Of a stretch of DNA of 64,000 bases, positions 38,449 through 45,977 are shown in pieces. The stretch is taken from assembly GCA_004322135.1 (NCBI GenBank), contig SCSG01000030.1:1-64000 (forward strand), given 5' to 3'. Positions within the stretch are counted from its first letter, which is position 1, and every line of letters starts with the position of its first letter. A model generated the notes under the pieces. It was not told the DNA's origin. It saw only the letters and a program-made list of their open reading frames with translations, and did no database searches. The stretch comes from Burkholderiaceae bacterium. Its GTDB lineage: Bacteria; Pseudomonadota; Gammaproteobacteria; Burkholderiales; Burkholderiaceae_B. The translations under genes and the position numbers were made by a program.

Positions 38449-38575
38449 CGACGTTGTCGTGCTCGTGGATGCCTGCTTGTCCGTGCCAGATGACAAGGCC
38501 GAACACGATAAGCCAGAACACGAGAATAATGGTTGTGACCAGGCCGGGCGAAAACTTCTTTTTGTATTCAGCCAT
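38423..38575 (-). CDS. Small single-span membrane protein
   Basis: 50 residues: a basic start (MAEYKKKFSPG), one transmembrane helix (LVTTIILVFWLIVFGLVIW) and a His-containing tail. GGGAGG lies just before ATG 38575. It is tail-to-tail with pbpC, overlapping its last codons. The family is not recognised; many such proteins are unannotated because of size. The good ribosome site and clean helix argue that it is real. Confidence 0.6.
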   Translation of the reverse strand: MAEYKKKFSPGLVTTIILVFWLIVFGLVIWHGQAGIHEHDNVVNHAAATK

Positions 38576-38802
38576 TACGGCCTCCCAAAATATGCTTGAA
38601 TCGTGCGATTCGTATGACCGCGTTGTTAACTGGTTTGCTATGTTGGCACACCTTGGCGCAGTTGCCAAATAAAACACTGTTGGCATTATATCTTGCTAAC
38701 GCCTTGCTGTGTTTTGCAGCACAAAATGATAAATCGTCCGTTCGGATTGAAGGCTTCCTGTTAGAATTTCAGTGGTTCTATAACTAACAGGCGGGGCATT
38801 TT

Positions 38803-39333
38803 ATGAAAATCGTGCGCGTGTTGGTCCGTATTGTCGCACCGCTTGGTTTGGTGATACTGGCGGCGTGTCAAACCATGCCGGCGAACGAAACGACTACGGC
38901 CACCAAACCCGAGACGACATTGCAAGCGTCCAGCAAGGGTGCTGCCGTTGCCGTATTTCTTGCTGATACGACCCAACATCCGGGCTGGAGAGCCGTGAAA
39001 ATTCAGTCAGGCATACTGTATGTGAATCCCCAGCCCATCGTTACACGTGAGGATCTTGTCGGTATCAGGGCGGGGTCGAACAAAGAGGGTGAAGGGCTGC
39101 TGGCCCTCTCTTTGAACGAAGTCGGACACAAGAAAGTTATGTCTGTTACGGCACAGAACCCCAATAAGCGTTTGGCACTCGTTGTTGGCCGCACTATGCT
39201 GGCGGCACCAAGTTACACGACGGGCGTCACCTCCGATCAGTTGGTGTTTGGAGTCGGTACCGAGCAAAACGCCACGGCGGCAGCGCGCGAAATTGCCGGC
39301 GTCGATGCCCAGCCTGCCAATGGCAGTAAATAA
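38803..39333 (+). CDS. Lipoprotein with SecDF P1 head-like domain
   Basis: 176 residues with a lipoprotein signal: basic start, hydrophobic stretch and LAAC lipobox (Cys22). The mature part contains an alpha/beta segment (WRAVKIQSGILYVNPQPIVTR, LLALSLNEVGHKKVMSVTAQN, KRLALVVGRTMLAAPSYTTGV) that resembles the periplasmic P1 head fold of SecD, found alone in several beta-proteobacterial lipoproteins. Function unknown; periplasmic, membrane-anchored. ATG 38803 is preceded by GGCGGGGC. A TAGAAT at 38762-38767 may be the -10 of its promoter. Confidence 0.75.
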   Translation: MKIVRVLVRIVAPLGLVILAACQTMPANETTTATKPETTLQASSKGAAVAVFLADTTQHPGWRAVKIQSGILYVNPQPIVTREDLVGIRAGSNKEGEGLLALSLNEVGHKKVMSVTAQNPNKRLALVVGRTMLAAPSYTTGVTSDQLVFGVGTEQNATAAAREIAGVDAQPANGSK

Positions 39334-39383
39334 TTGGACGGCGTTAGTCAGCTTATGTCGTCATCTTCGTTATCCAGGCTTTC

Positions 39384-39881
39384 ATGAACCCATCCGCACG
39401 CTATGATTCGCTCGGATCCCTGTCGTCAATGCTGATGCTTGGATTCCGGTATTTGGCCTGGCTTAACGGACTCGGACTGCTGTTCGTCGTGTGCTGCGCG
39501 TTGGGAATCATTTCGACCGATTTTTCGCCAGGCTGGTTGCGCCTGCCCCTGCTGGCCTTCAGTAGTGGGGTTCTGTTTAGCGGCCTTTCCCTGCTTTGGG
39601 CCTACCTCGCGCAGGTCAGTCTGCATAATCAGGCGGTTGCCGGGTATACGCGGCGTACGCATTGGGTGCCGCTTACCTGCACAATCATTGCTTACTGCCT
39701 GGGCCTTGCGTCCTTTCTCGCGGGTTGCTGGCTGCTCGTCTATGCGGCTAGCGTCAACTACCAGCCGTCAAACGCCGATGACCCCTCTGCCAGCGATGAA
39801 ATGGCGCCATATTCGCAGCAAAATCGCGGCCGTTTCAGCACGCGCGCCCCAGTTGCGCGGGATGTCGTTCAATTGCGTTAA
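39384..39881 (+). CDS. Hypothetical membrane protein
   Basis: 165 residues with about three to four transmembrane helices (around residues 23-43, 52-75 and 98-121) and a polar C-terminal tail of about 40 residues rich in Ser, Asp and Arg. No family recognised. It lies 50 bases after the lipoprotein gene on the same strand and may share its transcript. Confidence 0.6.
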   Translation: MNPSARYDSLGSLSSMLMLGFRYLAWLNGLGLLFVVCCALGIISTDFSPGWLRLPLLAFSSGVLFSGLSLLWAYLAQVSLHNQAVAGYTRRTHWVPLTCTIIAYCLGLASFLAGCWLLVYAASVNYQPSNADDPSASDEMAPYSQQNRGRFSTRAPVARDVVQLR

Positions 39882-39985
39882 GGGTAGCGGGCGTCCTGGT
39901 TGGGGGATGATCTGACAGGCGGGTTCTGGGTGGCGGTCGTTGTATTTTGCCCAAATTACTTTGAAGCCCTCGTAATTTTCTTGCT

Positions 39986-40026
39986 ACCTCCATAAAATAT
40001 GCGCAAAGCGTACATTTTATGGAGGT
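39986..40026. promoter_or_regulatory. 41-bp palindrome covering the pyrB ribosome binding site
   Basis: Outer arms ACCTCCATAAAAT (39986-39998) and ATTTTATGGAGGT (40014-40026) are exact complements; inner bases ATGCGC / GCGTAC match at four of six; the centre is AAA. In total 17 of 19 pairs are complementary. The right arm holds the Shine-Dalgarno GGAGG, and the ATG of pyrB follows three bases after the arm. As DNA it is a strong operator candidate; as RNA it would hide the ribosome site. Bases 39995-40014 recur at 40234-40253 with one mismatch. Confidence 0.8.
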
Positions 40027-40029
40027 GTT

Positions 40030-41322
40030 ATGTCAGTTTCTCAACAGGTGTTCCTTCGCGATGCGATGCGTCGGCTCAACCTCACCCGTGACGTTTTCGC
40101 CGCGCGTATTGGCGTCAAACGTCGTGCGTTGGATACCTGGCTACTGCCGGAGGGGTCGCAGGAAGCTCGAGGCATGCCCGAAGTAGTGACCCGTTTCGTG
40201 ACTGAAATCGTGGATAACGAAGCGCTTCTGAAGAAATATGCGCAAAGCGCACAGTCCGGGCCGTTGCGCAATAGAATTGCTACGGGTGGTAAACACCAGC
40301 TGCTTTCGGTTGATCAGTTTTCGCGTGAATCGGTTGAAGAGCTGTTCCGTATCGCTGACCTGATGCAGCCTATTGCGCGTCGGCAGAAAGTTTCGCGGGT
40401 GCTTGAAGGGGCCGTGCTGGGCAACCTGTTTTTCGAAGCCAGCACTCGTACTCGCGTCAGTTTTGGCGCGGCGTTCTGCCGCTTGGGTGGCTCGGTGTGC
40501 GACACCACAGGCTTCACCTTCTCGTCCATGGCCAAGGGTGAGTCGATTTACGACACGAGCCGCGTCATGAGTGGCTATGTCGATGCCATGGTCGTACGCC
40601 ATCCGGAGCAGGGCTCGGTTGCCGAATTTGCGCGTGCGACGAATATTCCGGTCGTCAATGGCGGAGATGGGCCGGGCGAGCACCCAAGCCAAGCATTGCT
40701 GGACTTATACACCATATTGACCGAATTCTCCCGCCTGGGGAAGTTGCTGGACGGTGCAAGCGTTGCCATGGTGGGCGACCTCAAGTATGGCCGCACAGTT
40801 CACTCGCTGATCAAACTGCTGGCCCTTTATCGCGGCCTGAAGTTCACCCTGATTGCTCCTGCGGGACTGGAAATGCCTGAGTACATTATTGAGCAGGCAA
40901 GCAAGCGAGGCCACGTCATTGAACAGACAGCGTCGCTTGAAGCTGGCCTGCCGGGCGCAGACGTCATCTACGCGACGCGAGTTCAGAAAGAGCGCTTTGC
41001 GGATGAAAAAATGCAGGGCTATACCGCCGAATTTCAGGTGAATAAGGCAATAATCGACAAATATTGCCGGCCGGACGTGGTGGTCATGCATCCTTTGCCT
41101 CGCGATAGCCGCGAAGGTGCGCACGATTTAAGCACGGATCTGAATGAAGATCCCCGCCTGGCGATTTTCCGCCAGACCGACAATGGCATTCCGGTGCGCA
41201 TGGCCATTTTTGCCGTATTACTGGGCGTGGAAGGGCTTGTGCAACACTCGTTGCGCGATGTCACATGGAGCCCGCCGTCCCATGTTGGTCCGGATGACAG
41301 CGTTTTTCACGGCATAGATTGA
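40030..41322 (+). CDS. pyrB: Aspartate carbamoyltransferase with N-terminal HTH-like extension
   Basis: 430 residues against about 310 for E. coli PyrB. Residues 1-80 form an extra domain: LNLTRDVFAARIGVKRRALDTW (17-38) has the spacing of a Cro/XRE-type helix-turn-helix. From about residue 88 the enzyme starts: carbamoyl-phosphate motif FFEASTRTRVSFGAAF, NGGDGPGEHPSQALLDLYTI and HPLPRD are all intact, so catalysis of the first committed step of pyrimidine synthesis is expected. No pyrI or pyrC neighbour is present. The 41-bp palindrome at 39986 spans the ribosome site and a near-copy of its core lies in the codons of the inter-domain linker, which suggests autoregulation by the extension. Confidence 0.93.
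   Translation: MSVSQQVFLRDAMRRLNLTRDVFAARIGVKRRALDTWLLPEGSQEARGMPEVVTRFVTEIVDNEALLKKYAQSAQSGPLRNRIATGGKHQLLSVDQFSRESVEELFRIADLMQPIARRQKVSRVLEGAVLGNLFFEASTRTRVSFGAAFCRLGGSVCDTTGFTFSSMAKGESIYDTSRVMSGYVDAMVVRHPEQGSVAEFARATNIPVVNGGDGPGEHPSQALLDLYTILTEFSRLGKLLDGASVAMVGDLKYGRTVHSLIKLLALYRGLKFTLIAPAGLEMPEYIIEQASKRGHVIEQTASLEAGLPGADVIYATRVQKERFADEKMQGYTAEFQVNKAIIDKYCRPDVVVMHPLPRDSREGAHDLSTDLNEDPRLAIFRQTDNGIPVRMAIFAVLLGVEGLVQHSLRDVTWSPPSHVGPDDSVFHGID
40234..40253. repeat. Second copy of the pyrB palindrome core, inside the gene
   Basis: AAATATGCGCAAAGCGCACA matches 39995-40014 at 19 of 20 bases and contains the perfect dyad TGCGC-AAA-GCGCA. It encodes residues about 69-75, in the linker between the HTH-like extension and the enzyme. 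The distance between copies is 239 bases. Confidence 0.8.
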
Positions 41323-41356
41323 CGCACGGGACTGCACCGGGGTAAGGCAAGGCGGC

Positions 41357-42259
41357 TCAGGCTGCCTTTTTTTCTCCGCCCAGGGCATCGACCAGACTTT
41401 CTATCAGGCGGGAAAGTTCGCCCGTCATGAGCGCCATGTCCGAGTCGAATTGTTCGTCTTCGTTTTGGGCTGTGCTGCCCTGGTTTTCCTTCAGAACGTC
41501 GAGCGGGGTAACGCGCTTGATGTCCAGGCCGTCGGTCAGGACGAAAGACACACGGTCAGCCCAAGTCAGCGCCAGGCGCGTGCATTGCTTCCCGGCCTTC
41601 ACGTGTTTGCGTACTTCCTCGGTTTCAATGCTCTGGCGTACGTAGCGCACGGCCGCCCGACTTTCACTGGTGGAGCGCAGTTCGGTATCCTGGTCGACAC
41701 TGAAGCCTGCGGGCGGCTCGTCCGCAATGAGCCAGCTCGTCATCGTTGAGGCCGGCGACGTTTCAACGTGCAGTTGCATGACGGGGAACGGCTCCAGGGC
41801 TTTGGCCAGCATACTCAACACCTCGTCGCTTTTGGCGGCAGCAGCGGCATCGATGACAAGCCAGTGTTGGCGAGTATCCACCCATACCCGGGTATCGTGA
41901 TAGATGCGGAAGGCCTTGGGCAGGAGTTCATCTGTGACCTGCTCCTTGATTTCCTTCATTTGCTTGCGGCCGGGCTTGTATCCTTGTTGCTCCTCTACAT
42001 CCTGGGCGCGGACACGTGCGACCTGATTGATGACCGTTGAAGGCAGCAGCTTCTTTTCCACACGCAGGCTAAGCAGATACTGACCGTTCGACGTGTATGC
42101 CAGATTGCCGCCTTCGCGTGGTGGGACCCAGCCCAGGCTTTGCATTTCCTGGCTGCCGCCAGGCTGAAAAGCGTGTTTTTCAAGGGCGGTTTCGAGCGCT
42201 TCGGGGCTGATTGACCATGACGGGGAAAGACGGAAAACTTTGAGATTTTTAAACCACAT
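41357..42259 (-). CDS. rdgC: Recombination-associated protein RdgC
   Basis: 300 residues from [13 protein letters not shown], the conserved N-terminus; the upstream extension to 42358 is not homologous. RdgC forms a DNA-encircling dimeric ring and limits RecA activity during replication-fork repair. Characteristic blocks include [46 protein letters not shown] and [22 protein letters not shown]. It converges with pyrB and lies divergently, 780 bases away, from recA, the protein it modulates. Confidence 0.95.
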   Translation of the reverse strand: MWFKNLKVFRLSPSWSISPEALETALEKHAFQPGGSQEMQSLGWVPPREGGNLAYTSNGQYLLSLRVEKKLLPSTVINQVARVRAQDVEEQQGYKPGRKQMKEIKEQVTDELLPKAFRIYHDTRVWVDTRQHWLVIDAAAAAKSDEVLSMLAKALEPFPVMQLHVETSPASTMTSWLIADEPPAGFSVDQDTELRSTSESRAAVRYVRQSIETEEVRKHVKAGKQCTRLALTWADRVSFVLTDGLDIKRVTPLDVLKENQGSTAQNEDEQFDSDMALMTGELSRLIESLVDALGGEKKAA

Positions 42260-42435
42260 GGATCGTATGACTTTGCGGGTGTGGGAGGTTGGGAAGAATG
42301 CCGCGTGCGGCCAGTCGCGCCAGGTAGGCCTGGCGGGCCGCCATCGACTTGGCGGCAAGCGGGGATTGTAAATCTTTTATTTACCGCTTCCGGCTATGTG
42401 CGTCGATATCGGGTGGCCAGACCCCTGTTCGGCAT

Positions 42436-42472
42436 AAAAAAAATTGGCCCGGCTGCTGACGCAGCGGGCCAA
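42436..42472 (-). terminator. Strong intrinsic terminator, leftward
   Basis: Read on the minus strand: TTGGCCCGCTGC, loop GTCA, GCAGCCGGGCCAA (one bulged base), then eight T. It is not at the end of any protein gene: rdgC begins 180 bases further left, and no coding gene is seen to the right up to recA, which runs the other way. Confidence 0.85.
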
Positions 42473-42607
42473 TAAAGGGGACACACTGTGCTGCGCTATA
42501 AAGTTCGCGGGGAACGCAACACAAGTGAGACAGGAAAAGCAGTACCTGAATGTTGATTAATGGGGATTAAGTACAACTTTCGATGCACTGCCTTAACCTA
42601 TGCATCG
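42436..42607 (-). ncRNA. Candidate small RNA ending at the orphan terminator
   Basis: The minus strand between recA and rdgC has a TAGAAT -10-like box at 42614-42609, a 7-bp hairpin CGATGCA/TGCATCG (42607-42581), about 100 bases of unstructured AU-rich sequence, and the strong terminator. This gives a transcript of about 170 bases with no credible reading frame. The -35 is poor, so the start is a guess. The whole gene-free interval is 42260-43037; beyond this candidate and the recA promoter I see nothing in it. Confidence 0.45.
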
Positions 42608-42939
42608 TATTCTAGGGGTGTGGGGCTGACGGCCGCCTGAAAAAAAGCCATGTGCCATAAATAAAGCTGTGGGCCGGCTTGAATGGTGCAGCCGGAGGGT
42701 CTGGATGAAGCTTGTAATGCGGCCCCGATAGCGATGATGGTAGTGAGGGTTGGCTGAAAATGGCGGGGCAGGGTGGCGTTGGTTGAACGGTGTTTTGGAC
42801 ACGACCGCCCATCCGTACAAACGCCTGTACCACTTGTGGCGGTGCTCCGTACGACTTGCCCGATTACCGTGTGTTTACGCCGTGTTGGCGCCCGCGGGGA
42901 GCTCGAGGATGGGGGCTGGCTGCAGTGATCGCCAAAGAA

Positions 42940-42970
42940 TTGCTTTATCTGTTTATTTATACAGTATAAT
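42940..42970 (+). promoter_or_regulatory. recA promoter with LexA (SOS) box
   Basis: CTGT-TTATTTAT-ACAG at 42949-42964 is a perfect consensus SOS box, immediately followed by a perfect -10 TATAAT (42965-42970). TTGCTT at 42940-42945 is a possible -35 with a long 19-base spacer. LexA bound here would block RNA polymerase until DNA damage. Confidence 0.92.
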
Positions 42971-43037
42971 TGGTGTGATAATTAGCAAAACCAAAACCCG
43001 GTTGCGTAATTACCATTACTTAGTCAAGGATTCCTAA

Positions 43038-44147
43038 ATGGATGATAAAACTAGCAAAGCTGCTGTTGCCGAGCGGGCCAAGGCCCTTTCTGCTGCCTTG
43101 TCCCAAATCGAAAAGCAGTTTGGCAAGGGTTCAATAATGCGCTATGGCGACAATCACGTCGAACACGATATTCAGGTCGTTTCCACGGGGTCGCTGGGTC
43201 TGGACATCGCGCTTGGTGTTGGCGGCTTGCCGCGCGGGCGTGTCATCGAGGTCTACGGGCCCGAGTCATCCGGTAAAACTACGCTTACGCTTCAGGTCAT
43301 CGCCGAAATGCAAAAAATCGGCGGCACGTGTGCGTTCGTCGATGCCGAGCACGCACTCGATGTCCAGTATGCCTCACGTTTGGGCGTCAATCTGGAAGAC
43401 CTGCTCATTTCCCAGCCCGACACCGGCGAGCAGGCACTCGAAATCACCGATGCACTGGTGCGCTCGGGTTCGGTCGATCTTATCGTAATCGATTCGGTGG
43501 CAGCGTTGGTGCCTCGGGCTGAAATCGAGGGAGACATGGGCGATTCCCTGCCCGGCCTGCAGGCCCGTCTCATGAGTCAGGCACTGCGCAAGCTTACGGC
43601 AAGCATCAAGCGTGCCAATTGCATGGTTATTTTCATTAATCAAATTCGCATGAAAATTGGCGTCATGTTCGGCAACCCCGAAACCACAACGGGCGGCAAT
43701 GCACTCAAGTTCTATGCATCCGTGCGTCTGGATATCCGCCGTATTGGCTCCATCAAGAAGGGCGACGAGGTCGTGGGCAACGAAACTCGCGTCAAGGTAG
43801 TCAAAAATAAAGTGGCACCGCCTTTCAAGCAGGCCGAATTCGACATCATGTACGGTACAGGTATCTCGCGCGAAGGCGAAATCATCGACCTTGGCGTTCA
43901 GGGTGATATCGTCGACAAGGCCGGGGCGTGGTTCAGCTACGAAGGAACCCGTATTGGTCAGGGTAAGGATAATGCACGCGAGTACCTGAAGGAGCATCCT
44001 CAAATGGCCATCGAAATCGAAAATCGGGTTCGCGAGCAAACAGGCATTGTTGCCCGAGCCGACGTTGCCCCCGCTGCCGTCAGCGTGGCCGGCTCCGAGG
44101 CATCATCCGCCGCACCCGCTGAAGACGAAGACGAGGCCGCCAAGTAG
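43038..44147 (+). CDS. recA: Recombinase RecA
   Basis: 369 residues, full length. ATP-dependent strand exchange and LexA self-cleavage cofactor. Walker [10 protein letters not shown] (from Gly74), Walker [20 protein letters not shown], loop L2 [35 protein letters not shown] region are intact, with an acidic C-terminal tail (EDEDEAAK) that moderates DNA binding. Controlled by the SOS box at 42949. recX follows 26 bases downstream. Confidence 0.98.
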   Translation: MDDKTSKAAVAERAKALSAALSQIEKQFGKGSIMRYGDNHVEHDIQVVSTGSLGLDIALGVGGLPRGRVIEVYGPESSGKTTLTLQVIAEMQKIGGTCAFVDAEHALDVQYASRLGVNLEDLLISQPDTGEQALEITDALVRSGSVDLIVIDSVAALVPRAEIEGDMGDSLPGLQARLMSQALRKLTASIKRANCMVIFINQIRMKIGVMFGNPETTTGGNALKFYASVRLDIRRIGSIKKGDEVVGNETRVKVVKNKVAPPFKQAEFDIMYGTGISREGEIIDLGVQGDIVDKAGAWFSYEGTRIGQGKDNAREYLKEHPQMAIEIENRVREQTGIVARADVAPAAVSVAGSEASSAAPAEDEDEAAK

Positions 44148-44173
44148 GGTTTACAAAGCCCGGGCGTTGCATC

Positions 44174-44794
44174 ATGCAAGGCAAACACGATCCAGATGGT
44201 TTCGAGCAGATGTCACCCGTCCCTGGCGCGGAACGGGGTTCCGGCCAAAGCGATGGTCCGGATGCCGGCCGGGGTTCGGGGCAAGGCAAGCGTGCTCGTA
44301 CTAACCCAAAGCCCTTGTCTTTCCGAACAGCCGGCAGTGGCCTGTCCCTGAAGATGCGGGCCGTTGGCCTGTTGTCGCGACGCGAACATTCACGGGCCGA
44401 ACTTGCGCGCAAGCTTGCCCCCTATGTCGACGCCGACAATCCCGACGAACTCAAACAGGTTCTCGACGCGCTCGAACGCGAAAACTGGCAGTCTGACGCG
44501 CGTTTTGCGCAAAGTCTGATTCATCGGCGTGCGCCGCGCAAAGGCACGGCCTTGGTCATCCAAGAGTTGCGTCAGCACGGCCTGCCAGATGATCAAATCA
44601 CCCAGATCCGCGAGCAGCTGCGTGGCACCGAGTTCGAACGCGCCCGTACGGTGTGGCAGCACAAGTTCAACCGCGCGCCTGCCGACAGGGCGGACTATGC
44701 CAGGCAGTTCCGTTTTCTGGCTTCCAGGGGGTTTTCTTCCGATTGTCTTCGCCGTATTCTGGGCGAGCAGGACAGCGGTACCTTGGATGAGTAG
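44174..44794 (+). CDS. recX: RecA regulator RecX
   Basis: 206 residues; the conserved RecX part begins near residue 60 (LKMRAVGLLSRREHSRAELARKL) with three-helix repeats (VLDALERENWQSDARFAQSLIHRRA, IIQELRQHGLPDDQI-like, FRFLASRGFSSDCLRRIL). RecX caps growing RecA filaments and blocks extension. The first 60 residues are low-complexity Gly/Ser/Pro/Arg-rich and the real start could be the Met at residue 61 or 13. Immediate linkage to recA is usual. Confidence 0.9.
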   Translation: MQGKHDPDGFEQMSPVPGAERGSGQSDGPDAGRGSGQGKRARTNPKPLSFRTAGSGLSLKMRAVGLLSRREHSRAELARKLAPYVDADNPDELKQVLDALERENWQSDARFAQSLIHRRAPRKGTALVIQELRQHGLPDDQITQIREQLRGTEFERARTVWQHKFNRAPADRADYARQFRFLASRGFSSDCLRRILGEQDSGTLDE

Positions 44795-44836
44795 GGCCAC
44801 ACGAAGCCAGTACCCGTAAAAGTCACCAACCGCCAG

Positions 44837-45754
44837 TTATCGTACGGTCTTGATCCCACTTAATGTTTTGAAGCAGATTTCGCGGGCTTTGCCCATGAAT
44901 GCCTGCAGGTACGGGGCTTCAACATCTTCTTGCCGTATTGCGGCGTAAAGCGTGCGCCAGACGCCATGCTCACCCAGGTGGCAAATGCGCAGCCATCCCT
45001 GATTCAGGTATTCGGTCAGCGCCCAGTTGGGTAGCGCCGCCACGCCTCGCTGGCTGGCCACCAGTTGCGCAATTATGGGCGTCAGCTCGGCCTTGCGAAT
45101 TCCCGCTGGTTCTATGCCTGCGGGGTCCAGGAAAGCGGTGTAGACGTCAAGGCGCTGTTTGTCCACTGGGTATGTAATCAGCACCTGATCCGCCAATTGT
45201 GCTGGCTCAATGTGCTTGTATTGCGCCAGCGGGTTGGCCGCAGCCACCGCCAGCACCAGCTCGTAGCGAAACAGTGGCAAATACTTTACGGCATCAAGGG
45301 CCTGTGGATCCGAAGTGATGACGACGTCCAGGTCGCCGCGGACCAGCGCGGGCAGCGGTGCGAAAGAGAACGCCGCCGAAAGGTCCAGCGCGACGTCCGG
45401 CCAGTCCTGGCGAAAGGCGTCCAGCGAGGGCATGAGCCACTGGAAACATGAATGGCATTCAATGGCAAGGTGCAGCCGCCCCGTGCGTCCGGTCGACAGT
45501 CGTTGCAATTCGCGCTCTGTGGCTTTGACCTTGGGCAGGATGTCGTCGGCCAGCGTCAAGATACGCAGTGCGGCGGTGGTCAGGCGGGCTGGCCGGGTGC
45601 GGCGATTGAGCAGTGGGGCCTTCAGGCGCACTTCCAGATCGCGCAATTGGTGCGACAGGGCTGACTGTGTGACGTGCAGGCGTTCGGCAGCGTCTTGCAA
45701 GCTGCCTGCTTCGCGTATGGCCGTCAGGGTTTCGAGGTGGCGGATTTCGAGCAT
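44837..45754 (-). CDS. metR: LysR-type activator MetR
   Basis: 305 residues from MLEIRHLETLTAIREAGSLQDAAERLHVTQSALSHQLRDLE, the typical MetR N-terminus; upstream codons to 45871 are not conserved. MetR uses homocysteine as coactivator to switch on metE and related genes. Divergent arrangement with metE across a 223-base gap containing two MetR-box-like dyads is the classical layout and supports the name. Confidence 0.92.
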   Translation of the reverse strand: MLEIRHLETLTAIREAGSLQDAAERLHVTQSALSHQLRDLEVRLKAPLLNRRTRPARLTTAALRILTLADDILPKVKATERELQRLSTGRTGRLHLAIECHSCFQWLMPSLDAFRQDWPDVALDLSAAFSFAPLPALVRGDLDVVITSDPQALDAVKYLPLFRYELVLAVAAANPLAQYKHIEPAQLADQVLITYPVDKQRLDVYTAFLDPAGIEPAGIRKAELTPIIAQLVASQRGVAALPNWALTEYLNQGWLRICHLGEHGVWRTLYAAIRQEDVEAPYLQAFMGKAREICFKTLSGIKTVR

Positions 45755-45874
45755 GGCTGCGTTCGTTGTCAATAAAAGTGGGTCGGTGGGCGTGACAGGT
45801 TTCACTCGTGGTGGTCGGCGCATGAGGCTACGGCACCAAGTCGATTGTCGGTCGAATGCCGGTGACACCACAGT

Positions 45875-45919
45875 ATGAGATTAACTCATTTTATAGATGT
45901 TGTATTTGATTTTGATTCA
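45875..45919. promoter_or_regulatory. Two MetR-box-like operators
   Basis: ATGAG-ATTAA-CTCAT (45875-45889) is a perfect 5-5-5 dyad, and TGAT-TTTGA-TTCA (45907-45919) a second. Both fit the MetR pattern TGAA-N5-TTCA with one or two changes and are spaced 31 bases apart, three helical turns, ahead of metE. Confidence 0.6.
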
Positions 45920-45977
45920 TTTCGCGATTGAGGCACAATGTTGAAAATTAGGTTTTTTCAATTACTATCGATTTAAC

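Noticed and set aside
42593-42833. Minus-strand frames near recA as protein genes
   Set aside because: They overlap each other in different frames, are His/Pro/Arg-rich without motifs, and lie in the small-RNA candidate region.
45755-45977. Cobalamin riboswitch upstream of metE
   Set aside because: The 223-base gap shows MetR-type dyads but no B12-box-like sequence or extended structure.
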